Position numbers and translations under genes: made by a program. The notes below the pieces were generated by a model. That model was not told the DNA's origin. It was given only the letters and a program-made list of their open reading frames with translations, and did no database searches. A stretch of 64,000 nt of DNA, from assembly GCF_025766255.1 (NCBI RefSeq), contig NW_026516782.1, forward strand, positions 62,001 to 126,000, given 5' to 3'. Below, one piece after another: positions 1-11,305 of this stretch (positions are counted from its first letter, which is position 1; each line of letters opens with the position of its first letter). Source of the DNA: Zychaea mexicana (lineage: Eukaryota > Mucoromycota > Mucoromycetes > Mucorales > Lichtheimiaceae).

Positions 1-1037
1 CCCGCTCTCCGTTCCATCACGATCTCAGCCTGCATACCATACTGAGCACGCATAATTTCGGCAACCTCGGCCGGTCGGTTTTCATTGATAAGCAAGAGGT
101 AGAACACGCCCTGTGGTGACAACAATTGCTAAATTAAAACATTTCCACTAGTTAGTAGTGATATCATACATATATATATAGAGAGAGAGAGAGAGAGACA
201 GTACAATGCATGCTCTTAGATGAGAGAACAAGTACTTACAGGGATAAAGGGTAATAATGCATCAATGACCTGTCTTCCATCAATACCACCGGCCCATGCA
301 GCCTCAATGCCAAAGCTTCCTACTTCTTCAGGTGGAGTCACCGCATAGGGTGGGTTAAAGCATAAAATATCGACAGCATGCTCAAGCCGTGGTAATAATG
401 ACTCAACCAACGATGTTTGAACAGTTTCGACACTGTGCACGCTGTTATGGCGACCCGTGCGTTGCGTTGCATGGCAAGCGTGGTTATTTATATCCGTAGT
501 AAAGAACACTATTTTTATGATTGCCCATTGTGTTGTAGAGAACACATCTTTGTGTTAAGGATGCATTCTTTTTCTTTTTTGATAGCTGTAAGCTGCGGCC
601 ATTGATTGTGTATACACGCATATACAAAATACTTTACCTGCGTTGCTTGCGCCGACAATCTTGGCTAGCATTGTAGTTACGCATCCCGATCCAGACCTGA
701 TTAAACGTGGCGATCGCGCGCGTCTTAGCCTTTGTTTTGGTTTTGTTTTGTATACACAATGACAGTAAACTAGTTTACCCAATTTCAAGGCAAATTGTTG
801 GTTGTTGTGTTTGGATCCGTTTTTCGTCTTGTTCAAGCGCGTCCAAAAGCAGGAACGTGTCCTCTAATGGTGAATTTAGAAAAAAAGACGAAATAAAAAT
901 AGAGGAAAAATCAACAATGACACTAAAACACCATTGTCCGTCGTCGTGGTGGTCATTAGTATAAGTTTACCCGCGGGTTCATAGACATTGTCGAAATCTC
1001 GGCTGGTCAAGTGTGTTAGATCGGGTGTTGGGATCAT
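1..1037 (-). CDS. MTQ2: eRF1 glutamine methyltransferase, MTQ2/N6AMT1 (HemK2) family; 3' end cut by window edge
   Basis: Class I SAM-dependent methyltransferase expected to methylate the Gln of the GGQ motif of release factor eRF1 together with a Trm112 partner (family knowledge). I assemble five exons: 971..1037, 779..863, 638..696, 240..508 and <1..128. ATG at 1035..1037 opens a short N-terminus leading into VYEPAEDTFLLLDAL, which is typical of N6AMT1. The SAM-binding loop reads EIGSGSGCVTTML and the catalytic NPPY tetrapeptide sits in the fourth exon, followed by the family-specific VTPPEEVGS and GIEAAWAGG. The last visible exon (LLSPQGVFYLL...) matches the beta-strand after the NPPY domain; about 20-40 C-terminal residues lie outside the window. 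Splice phases agree at every junction. It is divergent from the DAHP synthase gene, 311 bases apart. Confidence 0.93.
168..199. repeat. (TA)n(GA)n compound microsatellite
   Basis: A TA run followed by an uninterrupted GA run inside the last intron of the MTQ2 gene. No function visible. Confidence 0.9.
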
Positions 1038-1348
1038 GACAACAGGAGAAGAACAGAAAGCGCCGGGCCCGAAACTAGGGGTTGGGGTGTTTCCGAAGGG
1101 GAGAGGCTATCTACCATACACAAACGGGCGGGAAGCAAGGCAAAAGAAAGGGCTGGTGCATTCAGTCACGTAGAGAGAGAGATGCATACAGAGTTATTCA
1201 CAATCTGTCTCTCTCTCTCTCTATTGACAACTTTTTTTTTCTCTGTTCATTTATATAAAGCAGAAGCATCTGCAGTCCTTGCCTTTTCTTTTTTTTAAAC
1301 GTTTTCTTCCCCTTTCTCTCATATTTTCTATACAAACCATATCCAAGC
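1038..1348. promoter_or_regulatory. Shared divergent promoter region, MTQ2 and DAHP synthase
   Basis: The 311 bases between two divergently oriented start codons must hold both promoters. It contains a (TC)n run at 1206..1222 and long pyrimidine stretches just before the DAHP synthase ATG. No convincing TATA box or Gcn4-type TGACTCA site was seen. Confidence 0.45.
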
Positions 1349-2701
<1,353 letters not shown>

Positions 2702-2818
2702 AAGCAGGAGGGACCATCTTATGTAGTAGTGAAAGTGAAATGCAAATACAGATTTTATAGTGCTTTTTTTTAATATGTAAATGTTATGTTAGTGTTGTGC
2801 TGTGAGTGTGTGTGAAAA

Positions 2819-2855
2819 GAAGAGAGAGAGAGAGAGAGAGTGTGTGTGTGTGTGT
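2819..2855. repeat. (AG)n(TG)n compound microsatellite
   Basis: AG run 2819..2840 followed by TG run 2841..2855, in the short spacer between the convergent ends of the DAHP synthase and RNA polymerase subunit genes. Confidence 0.9.
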
Positions 2856-2877
2856 AGAATGTAAGGGTGAATATTTT

Positions 2878-4464
2878 TTAGCTTTGATGGGTCATGACTC
2901 GTTCCAGCGAAGGCTTAATGGCTTGTACTTTTTCCATGAGTACGTTGATTGCCAACGGGAAGAGATCTTGTGGAGGAATAATACCGGTAGTTTCAACATT
3001 GACTATATTCGAAACAAAAACGTGTTAGCAAAACAAAAAGAGAGAGAGAGAGCTCCTCCCCTCCCCATTAAGACTCTTTGAGAGCACTTACAGATAAAAT
3101 GGTCTCGTACTCGCGTCAATCGGACCTTGTCTTCAAACTCTTTGTGTCGCAATACTTCTCGGCTAACCGTATCTTTACGTGCATTCACGACCTTGGCGAC
3201 CTTTTCTCCATTCTCCTCGACGACATCCACCACACCAGGCGGGAAGCACTTTTGGAAACGGTATGCAGCGTCACCAGTAATCGGCTTTAAGATGGTAATT
3301 TCGGGTAATAATCGATATGAGGCTGTTGCTACAGGAGACCATTTGGCGTGTTCCTGTCCGATACCCTTGTGACAATGCAATTCCATGTCAATTTCCTGAC
3401 CCGGTCGAAGCTTTGCAATCAAAATATCGTCTTGAACGGGGCGGATAGGGTTATCAGCATACTTTTCAGCCTGCGAACCCTTGGGTTCCCATACAAGATC
3501 GCCCGAGTATACTTTTGAAAATATAAACAGAGATGTGCTGTCAGCTTTTCTCTATCCTCTCAATCGTGTACGCATAATGGTTTCTTTTTTCATTCCATCC
3601 TACCATGGCTATGGTTATATTTCTTTTTAGGATCAGTCTCGTCGGGTGAAGCGTTCGGATTGCTTTCACATTTAACCTTGAGTCTGAAAACGATGGTGTT
3701 CAAATCGGTAGGTCCATCTTCGTCTACAACCAAGATATCATTCATTTATTTGCTTCTCTTGCGACATACTATTTTGAGGCATAGGGAAACGAAAAACTTA
3801 CCACTCTTGAAATGGAACAATTGTGGATCGGCAAGGATAGGAATCAAACCCAAACGATGTGCTAAAACTTCGTCGTGGATAATCGATGTGTTGTTGATAA
3901 CGTAGACTTTTTCAATAGCCATGGTGGGCACCTGATATTATATACAAAATCTTCCATTTAATATACACCTCCTCCACAAGCGACAGACTTTTTTTCCCTC
4001 TTTGCTTGGCAATAATGAATCCTCTTTTTTACCTCTGAAATCAAGATACGACGGAAAGCATTGGCGATCGATGCATCAATACCAACAAGGTCAAATTCAA
4101 TGTTGTCAGGCGTTAAACGGTTGATCTTGATTCGAAGGTTCTGTACGTTGGAAATACAGTGTCATTTTAAACATGACCATGTAACCTGAATTCTGTTCTC
4201 TCTTCCTTAAGCGAAAAGTTACCTTTTTAAATTCTTCAACGTCCCAGGCATTGTTGATACCGGGATATTGGTGTGGGTAATCGCTGCCGCTGACCTGTCA
4301 GATAATATATAATCAAAATCAAACAATGAATGAGTCAAAAAGAAACAAACTTTTTTTTTGTCAGAAATAATATACTGCAAATTTACACTAAAAACACGAT
4401 CGCGTTCAACAACGACACGAGTACGCAGTAATTCGACGTTCTCTGGCAGCTCGACACCGGGCAT
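2878..4464 (-). CDS. RPC40: DNA-directed RNA polymerases I and III subunit RPAC1 (AC40)
   Basis: Alpha-like subunit shared by RNA polymerases I and III; it pairs with AC19 to nucleate enzyme assembly in the nucleus. ATG at 4462..4464 begins [20 protein letters not shown]. The following exons give [21 protein letters not shown], then [39 protein letters not shown] and [18 protein letters not shown], the strongly conserved alpha-dimerisation core. The C-terminal exons give [38 protein letters not shown] and [15 protein letters not shown], ending in stop TTA at 2878..2880. At least six exons; phases agree wherever checked, for example donor at 4385 region GTAAAT joined to acceptor before the VSGSDY codons. 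Length (about 345 aa) matches the family. The gene is convergent with DAHP synthase. Confidence 0.93.
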
Positions 4465-7072
4465 GGTAATTATGTACAAGAATTTAGAAAAAAAAAAGTC
4501 GAGAGCGGGAGTCTTTTTGTTGAGCTGTGCTACCTGAACGCCCACAAGCCCGCAAGCCACCTAGAAGCGGGCCTATATTTGCCATACGAGCAAGCAGTAA
4601 AAGTGTCACAACGCTTTACCATTACATGGGGATAAAACTGCCAACAAAATATCCAAAGTACTCTTTTAACTATCCAGTAGCTATAGAGGATGTAGATAAT
4701 TGAGTGCACTGCACTGAGTTTTATATCGCAGCAACCGTGGCGTAGCAACCGTATATCCTAACAATCAATGAAGTAATCAATGTACTTTACGAGGACGTGA
4801 GGACAAGTGCTAGCATAGATCAAACTACGAAATGATAACGGCTTCCAGGGTGCAGTGAACACATATTGCGGTGTGATGAAGAATACAGATGCGTCATCCC
4901 GGATGCGGCGTAATACTTTTTTCTTCGCCAGCACTGGGCATATTCTGCCACAAGTCTTTTGTAATTGCAAAGGATGAGTATTGATTTGGTATCATCACCG
5001 ATATTAGTTTAGATAGGGACGAGCAAGAATGATAGCTGCTGAATCTTGCCAATACATACAATGTGCACTTCTCTCCACCAATTGATCCATGCATAACAAT
5101 CGACAGAGGGTGGAGATCCAACAATTTGAAGGGTTTCGCTTGTGAGTGTTTTATCATTTAGCTACTATTCACACCAAACCTACACTAGCAGAAAAACTAC
5201 AACGAAATCACGCATCATCATAGTCAAGATAAGGGCTCAATACAATTATACAACAGCATAAAGAACAAAAGTTCTACGTACTGCCGCAGCTCCTAAAATG
5301 TATTGTAATCCGACAAAGTTCCGTTCTCAAACGGGTGAAAGATGTAGTTTAACGGAGTCGGATCAGTACAAAGTTTCGAGAGGCTTTGCTAAGCGCAGTA
5401 TGATTTATTTTTTGACTTGCCGCAAAAAAAAAACACACACATATAAAAGCAAAGTGACCAGGAGCCGTTGCTCGGTTTTTTCTTCTTTAAATACCTTTAC
5501 ATATAAGCCTCTTTTTGCGTGCGTATCGTTAAATTCAAATGGATATTGCAGCTCCTGAGAGAGTCAAGAATGAATGCGTAGACTTACTAATACTCAAGCG
5601 TCCGTTCTATGGATGCCCAGAGTTTCGCGGTCTGCCGAAATGGAAAAAAAAAAATTTAAAAAAGAAAAAAGAAAACTTTGAACGTAATCTCAACTGGGTT
5701 GTGGGATGGATTGAAATGATATTGATCGAGGCTCATTCGAGCTTGTTGATTGTTGAGGTTATTGTTTAACGTCTGGACTTGTCCTCAGTTGAACGGTATT
5801 GAAGCCAGTATATTCTGTAAAAGAAGGAGAATTGTTGTCTGGTGGGATGAGCACACAAACAATAAATCTCAACAATCCGTGTTCCATTCCTCTCTACCAA
5901 CTTGAAAAGAATGGCAAACTTCATGTCAAGAACATTTACTTCTGGCAACTGCTTATACAGTCATGCCTTCTATAATTCGAAACTGTATGCAACTGTAATG
6001 GAAGTAGAACATGACTACGGAGAGTACTGAGTGATAATACATTCGTTTTCAGTAAAACAAATAGTAGTGTTGGGGCGGGGATCTGCCTGTATCGATTATT
6101 TTTACTCGGAATAGGCAACACAACACTATGTACATGGGTCATTCCTTTTCACTGGCCATGTAAAAATGCAGGAGTTTGTTGCGGTTCGCCACGAGAAAGA
6201 CGGCTCTATGTATGTGAACTTGGGCTCGCTATGGATGGATGGATGAATTTAGCGACACCTCTAAAGCATAAAAGTTGCTTTTCCCCCCCACTGACCTGCC
6301 GAAGCGACCCAGGTGTCATTTCACACGATGCAGTTACGCCTCAACTGCCCTGGAAGGTGAGGGGGGGGAGTGCCTGCATATCTGAGCTAGCAACGTACAG
6401 AGCGGCCTATTCGTACCTTATACGCTAAAGAAACAGCGACGATCGAAACTTTTTTTTTAGCATTTTTGACTTTTTTTTTCACTCGCCCCTCCTTTTGTTC
6501 TCTCAAACAAGTGTGGTTCTAAACCTAGTGCGTAATAACAGGTCAAGAATTGTTTGGAACACGAACGGAAAGGGCGTCCAAACAGGCCAAGTGTCTTTTT
6601 CTTTGTTTTGGCTTAGCAGCAGACCTGCATACGCGGCACATCCTGCCAAAGAGCGACCTCCGTCTCTGAAAGCTCTTTGAGAAAGATGCAGTGTGCATGC
6701 GTGCGTTGCTGCTCATGCCTGCGAAGCACCCAACGAGTGGAAGGGAGAGCGCGTCCTGTGTTGTATGTAGCCAACCCATATCGAACGCTGGTGTAACGTG
6801 CCACAACAAACATCGAGATGCAAGCTCCGATGGCACTACATGGGCAACTGTGTAGGAAAAGTAAGGTGCCAAACCATTTTGAGAAGAGAGCGACCAGAGG
6901 CTGGCTACACGAACAAGGTCGTTTGGGCTGCTCCACCTCTCTCCCCTCCCCTCGCCTCTTTTTCTTTCTTTTTTTCCTTCTCTCGCTTTCCCTTCTCTCC
7001 TTCTTTCTTTCACTCTTCTCTCCACTTTTATTTACCCTCTTTTTATCTCCCTTGGTCCTTTCACCAAAGTTC
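4465..7072. other. 2.6-kb intergenic stretch, no gene recognised
   Basis: Lies between the divergent starts of RPAC1 and the Pro/Ser-rich gene. A 76-codon ATG frame (5539..5769, Lys-rich middle encoded by poly-A) follows an A/T-rich upstream stretch, but I recognise no family and see no splice extension, so I do not call it. The last 130 bases before 7073 are an almost pure CT-rich leader typical of a promoter/5' UTR here. Confidence 0.6.
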
Positions 7073-8212
7073 ATGTACGAGTTCCAACCACCTGCCAACC
7101 TTAACGCCATTCGATGTTCCATCGCACGCAAAATCAAAGAGCAACGTGAAAAGCACAAGAAGAACGAGGAGGAGTTTAAGAACAAGACGCGTCCTACTCT
7201 TGCCGTAACCACAACAACTGACAGCGGCCTTCCCTCACCACCCGTTGAAGCTTGCCACTACGAACCGTTTAAGCGACCCGGAGAAGAAGAACTGCTACCA
7301 CACCAACAACCCAACAACGAGCTTGCCACCAACGCCTTGCTCGAATTAACGGGTGGAGCTGGCACTCCTTCGTCATCTGCGAGTCTGGACACCCTGGACG
7401 AAAAGGTCATTCGACAAAAAATACAAGCATTACAACAAGAGAAACATGAGCTCTTTCAACTCATGAGGAATCTACTCGCCAATCCGGCAACTCCTTCACC
7501 TCCTCCTCCTGCTGCTGCTGCTGCTGCCGCAAACACTGCCGCTGCAGTTACCGTTACCGCCACCGCTGCTCCTGGTCCCACTCCTACTCCTCCTTCTCCT
7601 TCTGTGCAAAAGCCAACGCAAGAACAAACACAGGCTCAACTTCCAACACCAGCAGCATCACCACCGAGCGTTAAACAAGATGTCCAAGCAGAGCCACCGA
7701 AATCCCGAGAGCGACTTCGATCATGTAGCAATGGTCGTACTCGAACACCACCACCACCCCTACAATTTTCCTCGCCATCTTCTTGCTTCTCACCCACCCG
7801 TCCGTCTCATTTGTCTCGACCACCGCCACTCTCCTCTGACCACCATCACCGATTCCCTCCACAGCGATATGCACCGTATCGAAGGATATCGCCCCCACCG
7901 TCGTCTCGGTACTATGGCAGAGGCTATGGCGGCAGCCGACTGTATAATAATACCCCGCTATCTGCACCACCGTTTCCACCCTCGTCGTCTCCGTCGTCCA
8001 TGCCTTATGCGGTAATGTTCTTATGCCCTCGCTTTACCACCTGCCCACAGTCCTGCTGATACACTCTCGTTTGTTCTTTTTGTTTTTTTGTTCTCTAGCA
8101 CCGTCGCATGCCACCGCCCTACGGTTCTCTACGGGCACAGTCGCCACCCTTAAGATCAACGTCCTTCCGAGCTCCTCGACCGTTGGCCGATAGACACATT
8201 CCGAGATACTGA
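7073..8212 (+). CDS. Pro/Ser-rich protein of unknown function with N-terminal basic helices
   Basis: I do not recognise this gene. Two exons: ATG at 7073..7075 up to a GTAATG donor near 8012, and a short second exon after TTCTCTAG (8091-8099) to stop TGA 8210..8212, about 350 aa. I start at 7073 although the frame is open further upstream, because that upstream part is CT-rich leader encoding only Phe/Ser/Leu repeats. The first 45 residues (YEFQPPANLNAIRCSIARKI) and a helix near residue 110-130 (DEKVIRQKIQALQQEKHEL) look structured and charged, possibly coiled coil. The rest is low complexity: a Pro5-Ala8 run, Thr/Ala/Pro repeats and an Arg/Tyr/Pro-rich tail (RYAPYRRISPPP, RYYGRGYGG). That tail resembles RNA-binding or phase-separating proteins, but this is only a resemblance. 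Convergent with the BAR-SH3 gene, 228 bases apart. Confidence 0.7.
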
Positions 8213-8440
8213 GACTTGTCTAAACGAAATATTTCATATATCATATATATTATTGGTCTCACCAACACAAACCTCTTTGGTGTATCCCGCTGTATAATAT
8301 TTTTGTAAATTAATAATGTTTGTTTTTTTTTGCAAAACAAAAAGCATCCCCACCCCATCATCGACAAGAAAAAGAGATTACTTCTTTTCCTTGACAATAG
8401 CAATCATAATAATAGTAATAGTAGTAATAATGATAAACTT

Positions 8441-10720
8441 TTATTGATGCTTATGGAAACAAGTCTTGCAGTGTCCCTTTTTAAATACATTGGCACTGAA
8501 ATCTGTACATCCACACTCTTGGCACGGCGGTTCGTTGTCATGCTGCTGCACGAGACCAGCAGGAGTGACACTTGCTAACGCGCGTGCATGGGCTTGTGGG
8601 GGCGGTGGTGGAGTTCTTGTCGATGACGAGGTAGATACGCTTGGCGACATGCGGGACGCAGGTGGAGGAGGTGGCGTTCGTGTGGATGCTGTCGCAGCGC
8701 TGGGTGGGGTCATTGGCTTGGTGTCGAGTGGAACATACGTGGTGCTCCGAGATGCCGGTGGTGGTGAACTCATCGTGCTTGCTGAGTTTGAACGTGTGGC
8801 AAAGGGTCTTGGTTGTTCATATGCAGGCGTACTGGGTACAGATGCTGCTGCTGCTGCTCCTGTCATTGCATGGTCACTGAAAGGCGAGTCGTTCTCAACC
8901 GCCCGAGAATACATTGGCTCATCCTCTTCGTCTGGCTGCTCTTGAATGGATGCTGCGGGGGGTATCGATGGGCGTGCTGGCATGGGTGGTGAGCGGTTGT
9001 TGCTGTTGCCCACAATGTCTTCTGTGTAGTTGACAGGAAAGATGCCTCGTCGTTTGGGTCCAAAGTGCTCTACTTCTCCAAGCCACCATCCTTCATCCAC
9101 TTCCTCCACAACCGTAATGACATCCCCTGCGCGGAATGAAAGTTCTTCAATGCTCTCTCCTTCAAAGTCATACATTGCCTTGCGACGTTTGGTGGTTGCT
9201 ATGAACACATATTCAATGGGTTATCAGGGGTAAGCTTCAACGAGAAGACCCATCTCAAAACAAATAGTCCGAAAACGGATCTTTTAGCACCATCATCATA
9301 CCTTGTTGATTGCGTCGAGGCATAGGTGGAGGTTGTCGAGTAGAGGCTGATCTTTCGCTCGTACTGCTGCGAATCGAAGTAGAACTCGAGACCCGTCTCG
9401 GACCGGCCGGATGTACGTTCAAGCTGTCAGCGCTACCCTGTCGCGTGCTGAGTCTGCGCTGTATAGACGATAGAGCACTTCCTGGCGATCGTGCGGGTGT
9501 TTGGGTATCGGGCGATTCGGAATACGCAAAGTAGTCGTCGCCGCCAGCACCGCCATTCATATTACTGTTACTGTTATTATTAAAGGATCGAGGGGTACTG
9601 ACTGTGCTGCTACTGAATGTAGTAGCGCTGCGTGTAACTGGTCTTGCCATGGGGTTACCGCCCTGACCCCAATTAGCTCGCATACCGTCCAGCAGTTCTG
9701 CGGCTCGGCTATAGTACATGTATTGTGCTTCTAGTAGTCGGCGTAATGTCTCATAGTGTGTATCCTACATCCATTTGTTGGTTTTCATCTTTGGATCAAT
9801 TATCGCTGAGCTATAAACAGCAACACCGTGCAGGCACCTACATGACATACCTCAAATTCTTGCAAATAAACCATTTTCTGAATAAGATCGTACTCAGTCT
9901 CCTCGTATTTGAGCTTGGATGCCTGCATTTCCTGCTCGAGTTCTGGTTTCTCCTTCTTCGCTTTTTGCAATCGGCCCAGCTTGGAGTCATAATCGAGACG
10001 CCTTGATTCCAGCTTTTTCTTGAGGGCCTGATATTCCTTGTACTCCTGCAATCCAGCTTCCAAGGTACTCATATAATCTTCCTTTAGCACGCAAGAAAAG
10101 TCTTCTTGCAAAACGGCAATTCTGGATTCGGCTTGGCCAAAGCTCACCAATGCAGCCCCTTTTTTTTCCAAAATGGAATACGGTTTCTCCCAATATTAAT
10201 TCACGATGCATTCTACAATCATGGGAGTCTAACTACTACAGATAGGTGCGCGTGGGATGTCTCTCAAAGACCCTGAAATCTTACCTAGAGGAGAATCCTC
10301 CGTAAAAGCCCCACCATGATTCATCAAGCAAGAGCCCAAGGCATCACATGGGTACACTTTGGTCTTGCCGTCTTCCGGTGACAGTTTTTTCTTGGATAAT
10401 TGGCTGTATGTCAACTCGGACGCGGAATACACTCTTTCAAACCCGGTACGCTTGCGTTCCGTGTCGGCTTCAAGCCGTTGAAAGTCTTCTGTCTGTAGCG
10501 TAGACTTTGCTGCTCCTAGACGTTCGCCCGTCCACTAATGGGCGAGATGGCACTTTAAGTTTTCCTTTTATTTTGCATAAACACGTAAAGTGGAATTTGC
10601 CATCCGACAGAACACCTCCTCCCATCATCCCATTGCCCAAACAAAAACCCCAGCTGAACTGTCAACTGCAATGTGAGAGATCCGTCTTACCTGTTTTAGT
10701 TTTCCGAGGTTCTTAATCAT
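8441..10720 (-). CDS. Endophilin-like BAR-domain protein with SH3 domain and C-terminal Cys cluster
   Basis: Predicted membrane-curvature protein at sites of endocytosis or vesicle formation. ATG at 10718..10720 starts MIKNLGKLKQ, joined by splicing to WTGERLGAAKSTLQTEDFQ, the endophilin-type N-terminus. BAR helices continue through three exons (RLEADTERKRTGFERVYSAS, EDSPLG|AALVSFGQAES, ALKKKLESRRLDYDSKLGRL, KLKYEETEYDLIQKMVYLQE, AELLDGMRANW). A long Ser/Thr/Pro/Asn linker follows, then an SH3 domain: AMYDFEGESIEELSFRAGD, DEGWWLGE and GIFPVNYTE carry the ALYDY-like, WW and P-x-N-Y ligand positions. A second disordered linker rich in poly-Pro ends in PCQECGCTDFSANVFKKGHC and CKTCFHKH, a possible zinc site (CxxCxC...CxxCxxxH). 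The intron after EDSPL ends in an A-rich, not pyrimidine-rich, acceptor near 10166; only that AG restores the frame. Stop at 8441..8443. Confidence 0.88.
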
Positions 10721-11305
10721 GATTGTATTGAAATGAAGGAAAAGTTGAAGGAGAGGGGGAGAGAGAGAGAGAAGAGGTGTAAAAGGGAGCGGGGCCAAGG
10801 GAATAAGAGAAAAGGCCTGGATCAAAAGCAGGGCGACTTGTCCCAAAATAGTATCATCCTTAAAATTGATCAACCGAATGTGCTAGTGGATACAAAACCC
10901 TTTCTCTCTCTCCGTCTAGCACTAGACACGGCCGATTGGTGAAACATGAACAGCGTGCAATGAATAAGCTATGTGCACTTTTTTGTGCCATGTAGCCCAA
11001 GTTATCAGTACTGTGTCACATATTAGAGCTTACGTCCCTCTAAGAAATCCATAGTTTCCGTCAATGCAAATGTTTTTGTCTATATTTAGACAGACCATGG
11101 GGATCTGGTACAGTATCCTTTTTTGGTCGTCTGCAGAAGTTCAAGTAAATAGCAATATCTTTAGTGCAGATGTTAAAGAAAAGGGTGGTGGCGCATAGGC
11201 TGTGTATACAAATTTATTATAAAAGGTGGTATTGATCTAGTTACTAGTAGGGATGTACTTTGAAAGAATTGTTTCTAATTCCTATTGAAAGCATCAGCTA
11301 GTCAG
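10721..11305. other. 585-base spacer, no gene recognised
   Basis: Promoter side of the BAR-SH3 gene and 3' side of VPS51 (both minus). A/T-rich, with a purine-rich GA tract at 10755..10775 just upstream of the BAR-SH3 start; nothing else stands out. Confidence 0.5.

Noticed and set aside
5298..5769. Two overlapping plus-strand frames of 76-86 codons
   Set aside because: No recognisable motif, Lys run from poly-A, no supporting splice signals; not enough to call a gene.
6818..7072. 85 extra in-frame codons upstream of the Pro/Ser-rich protein
   Set aside because: CT-rich leader translating to Phe/Ser/Leu repeats; typical untranslated leader here, so ATG 7073 was preferred.
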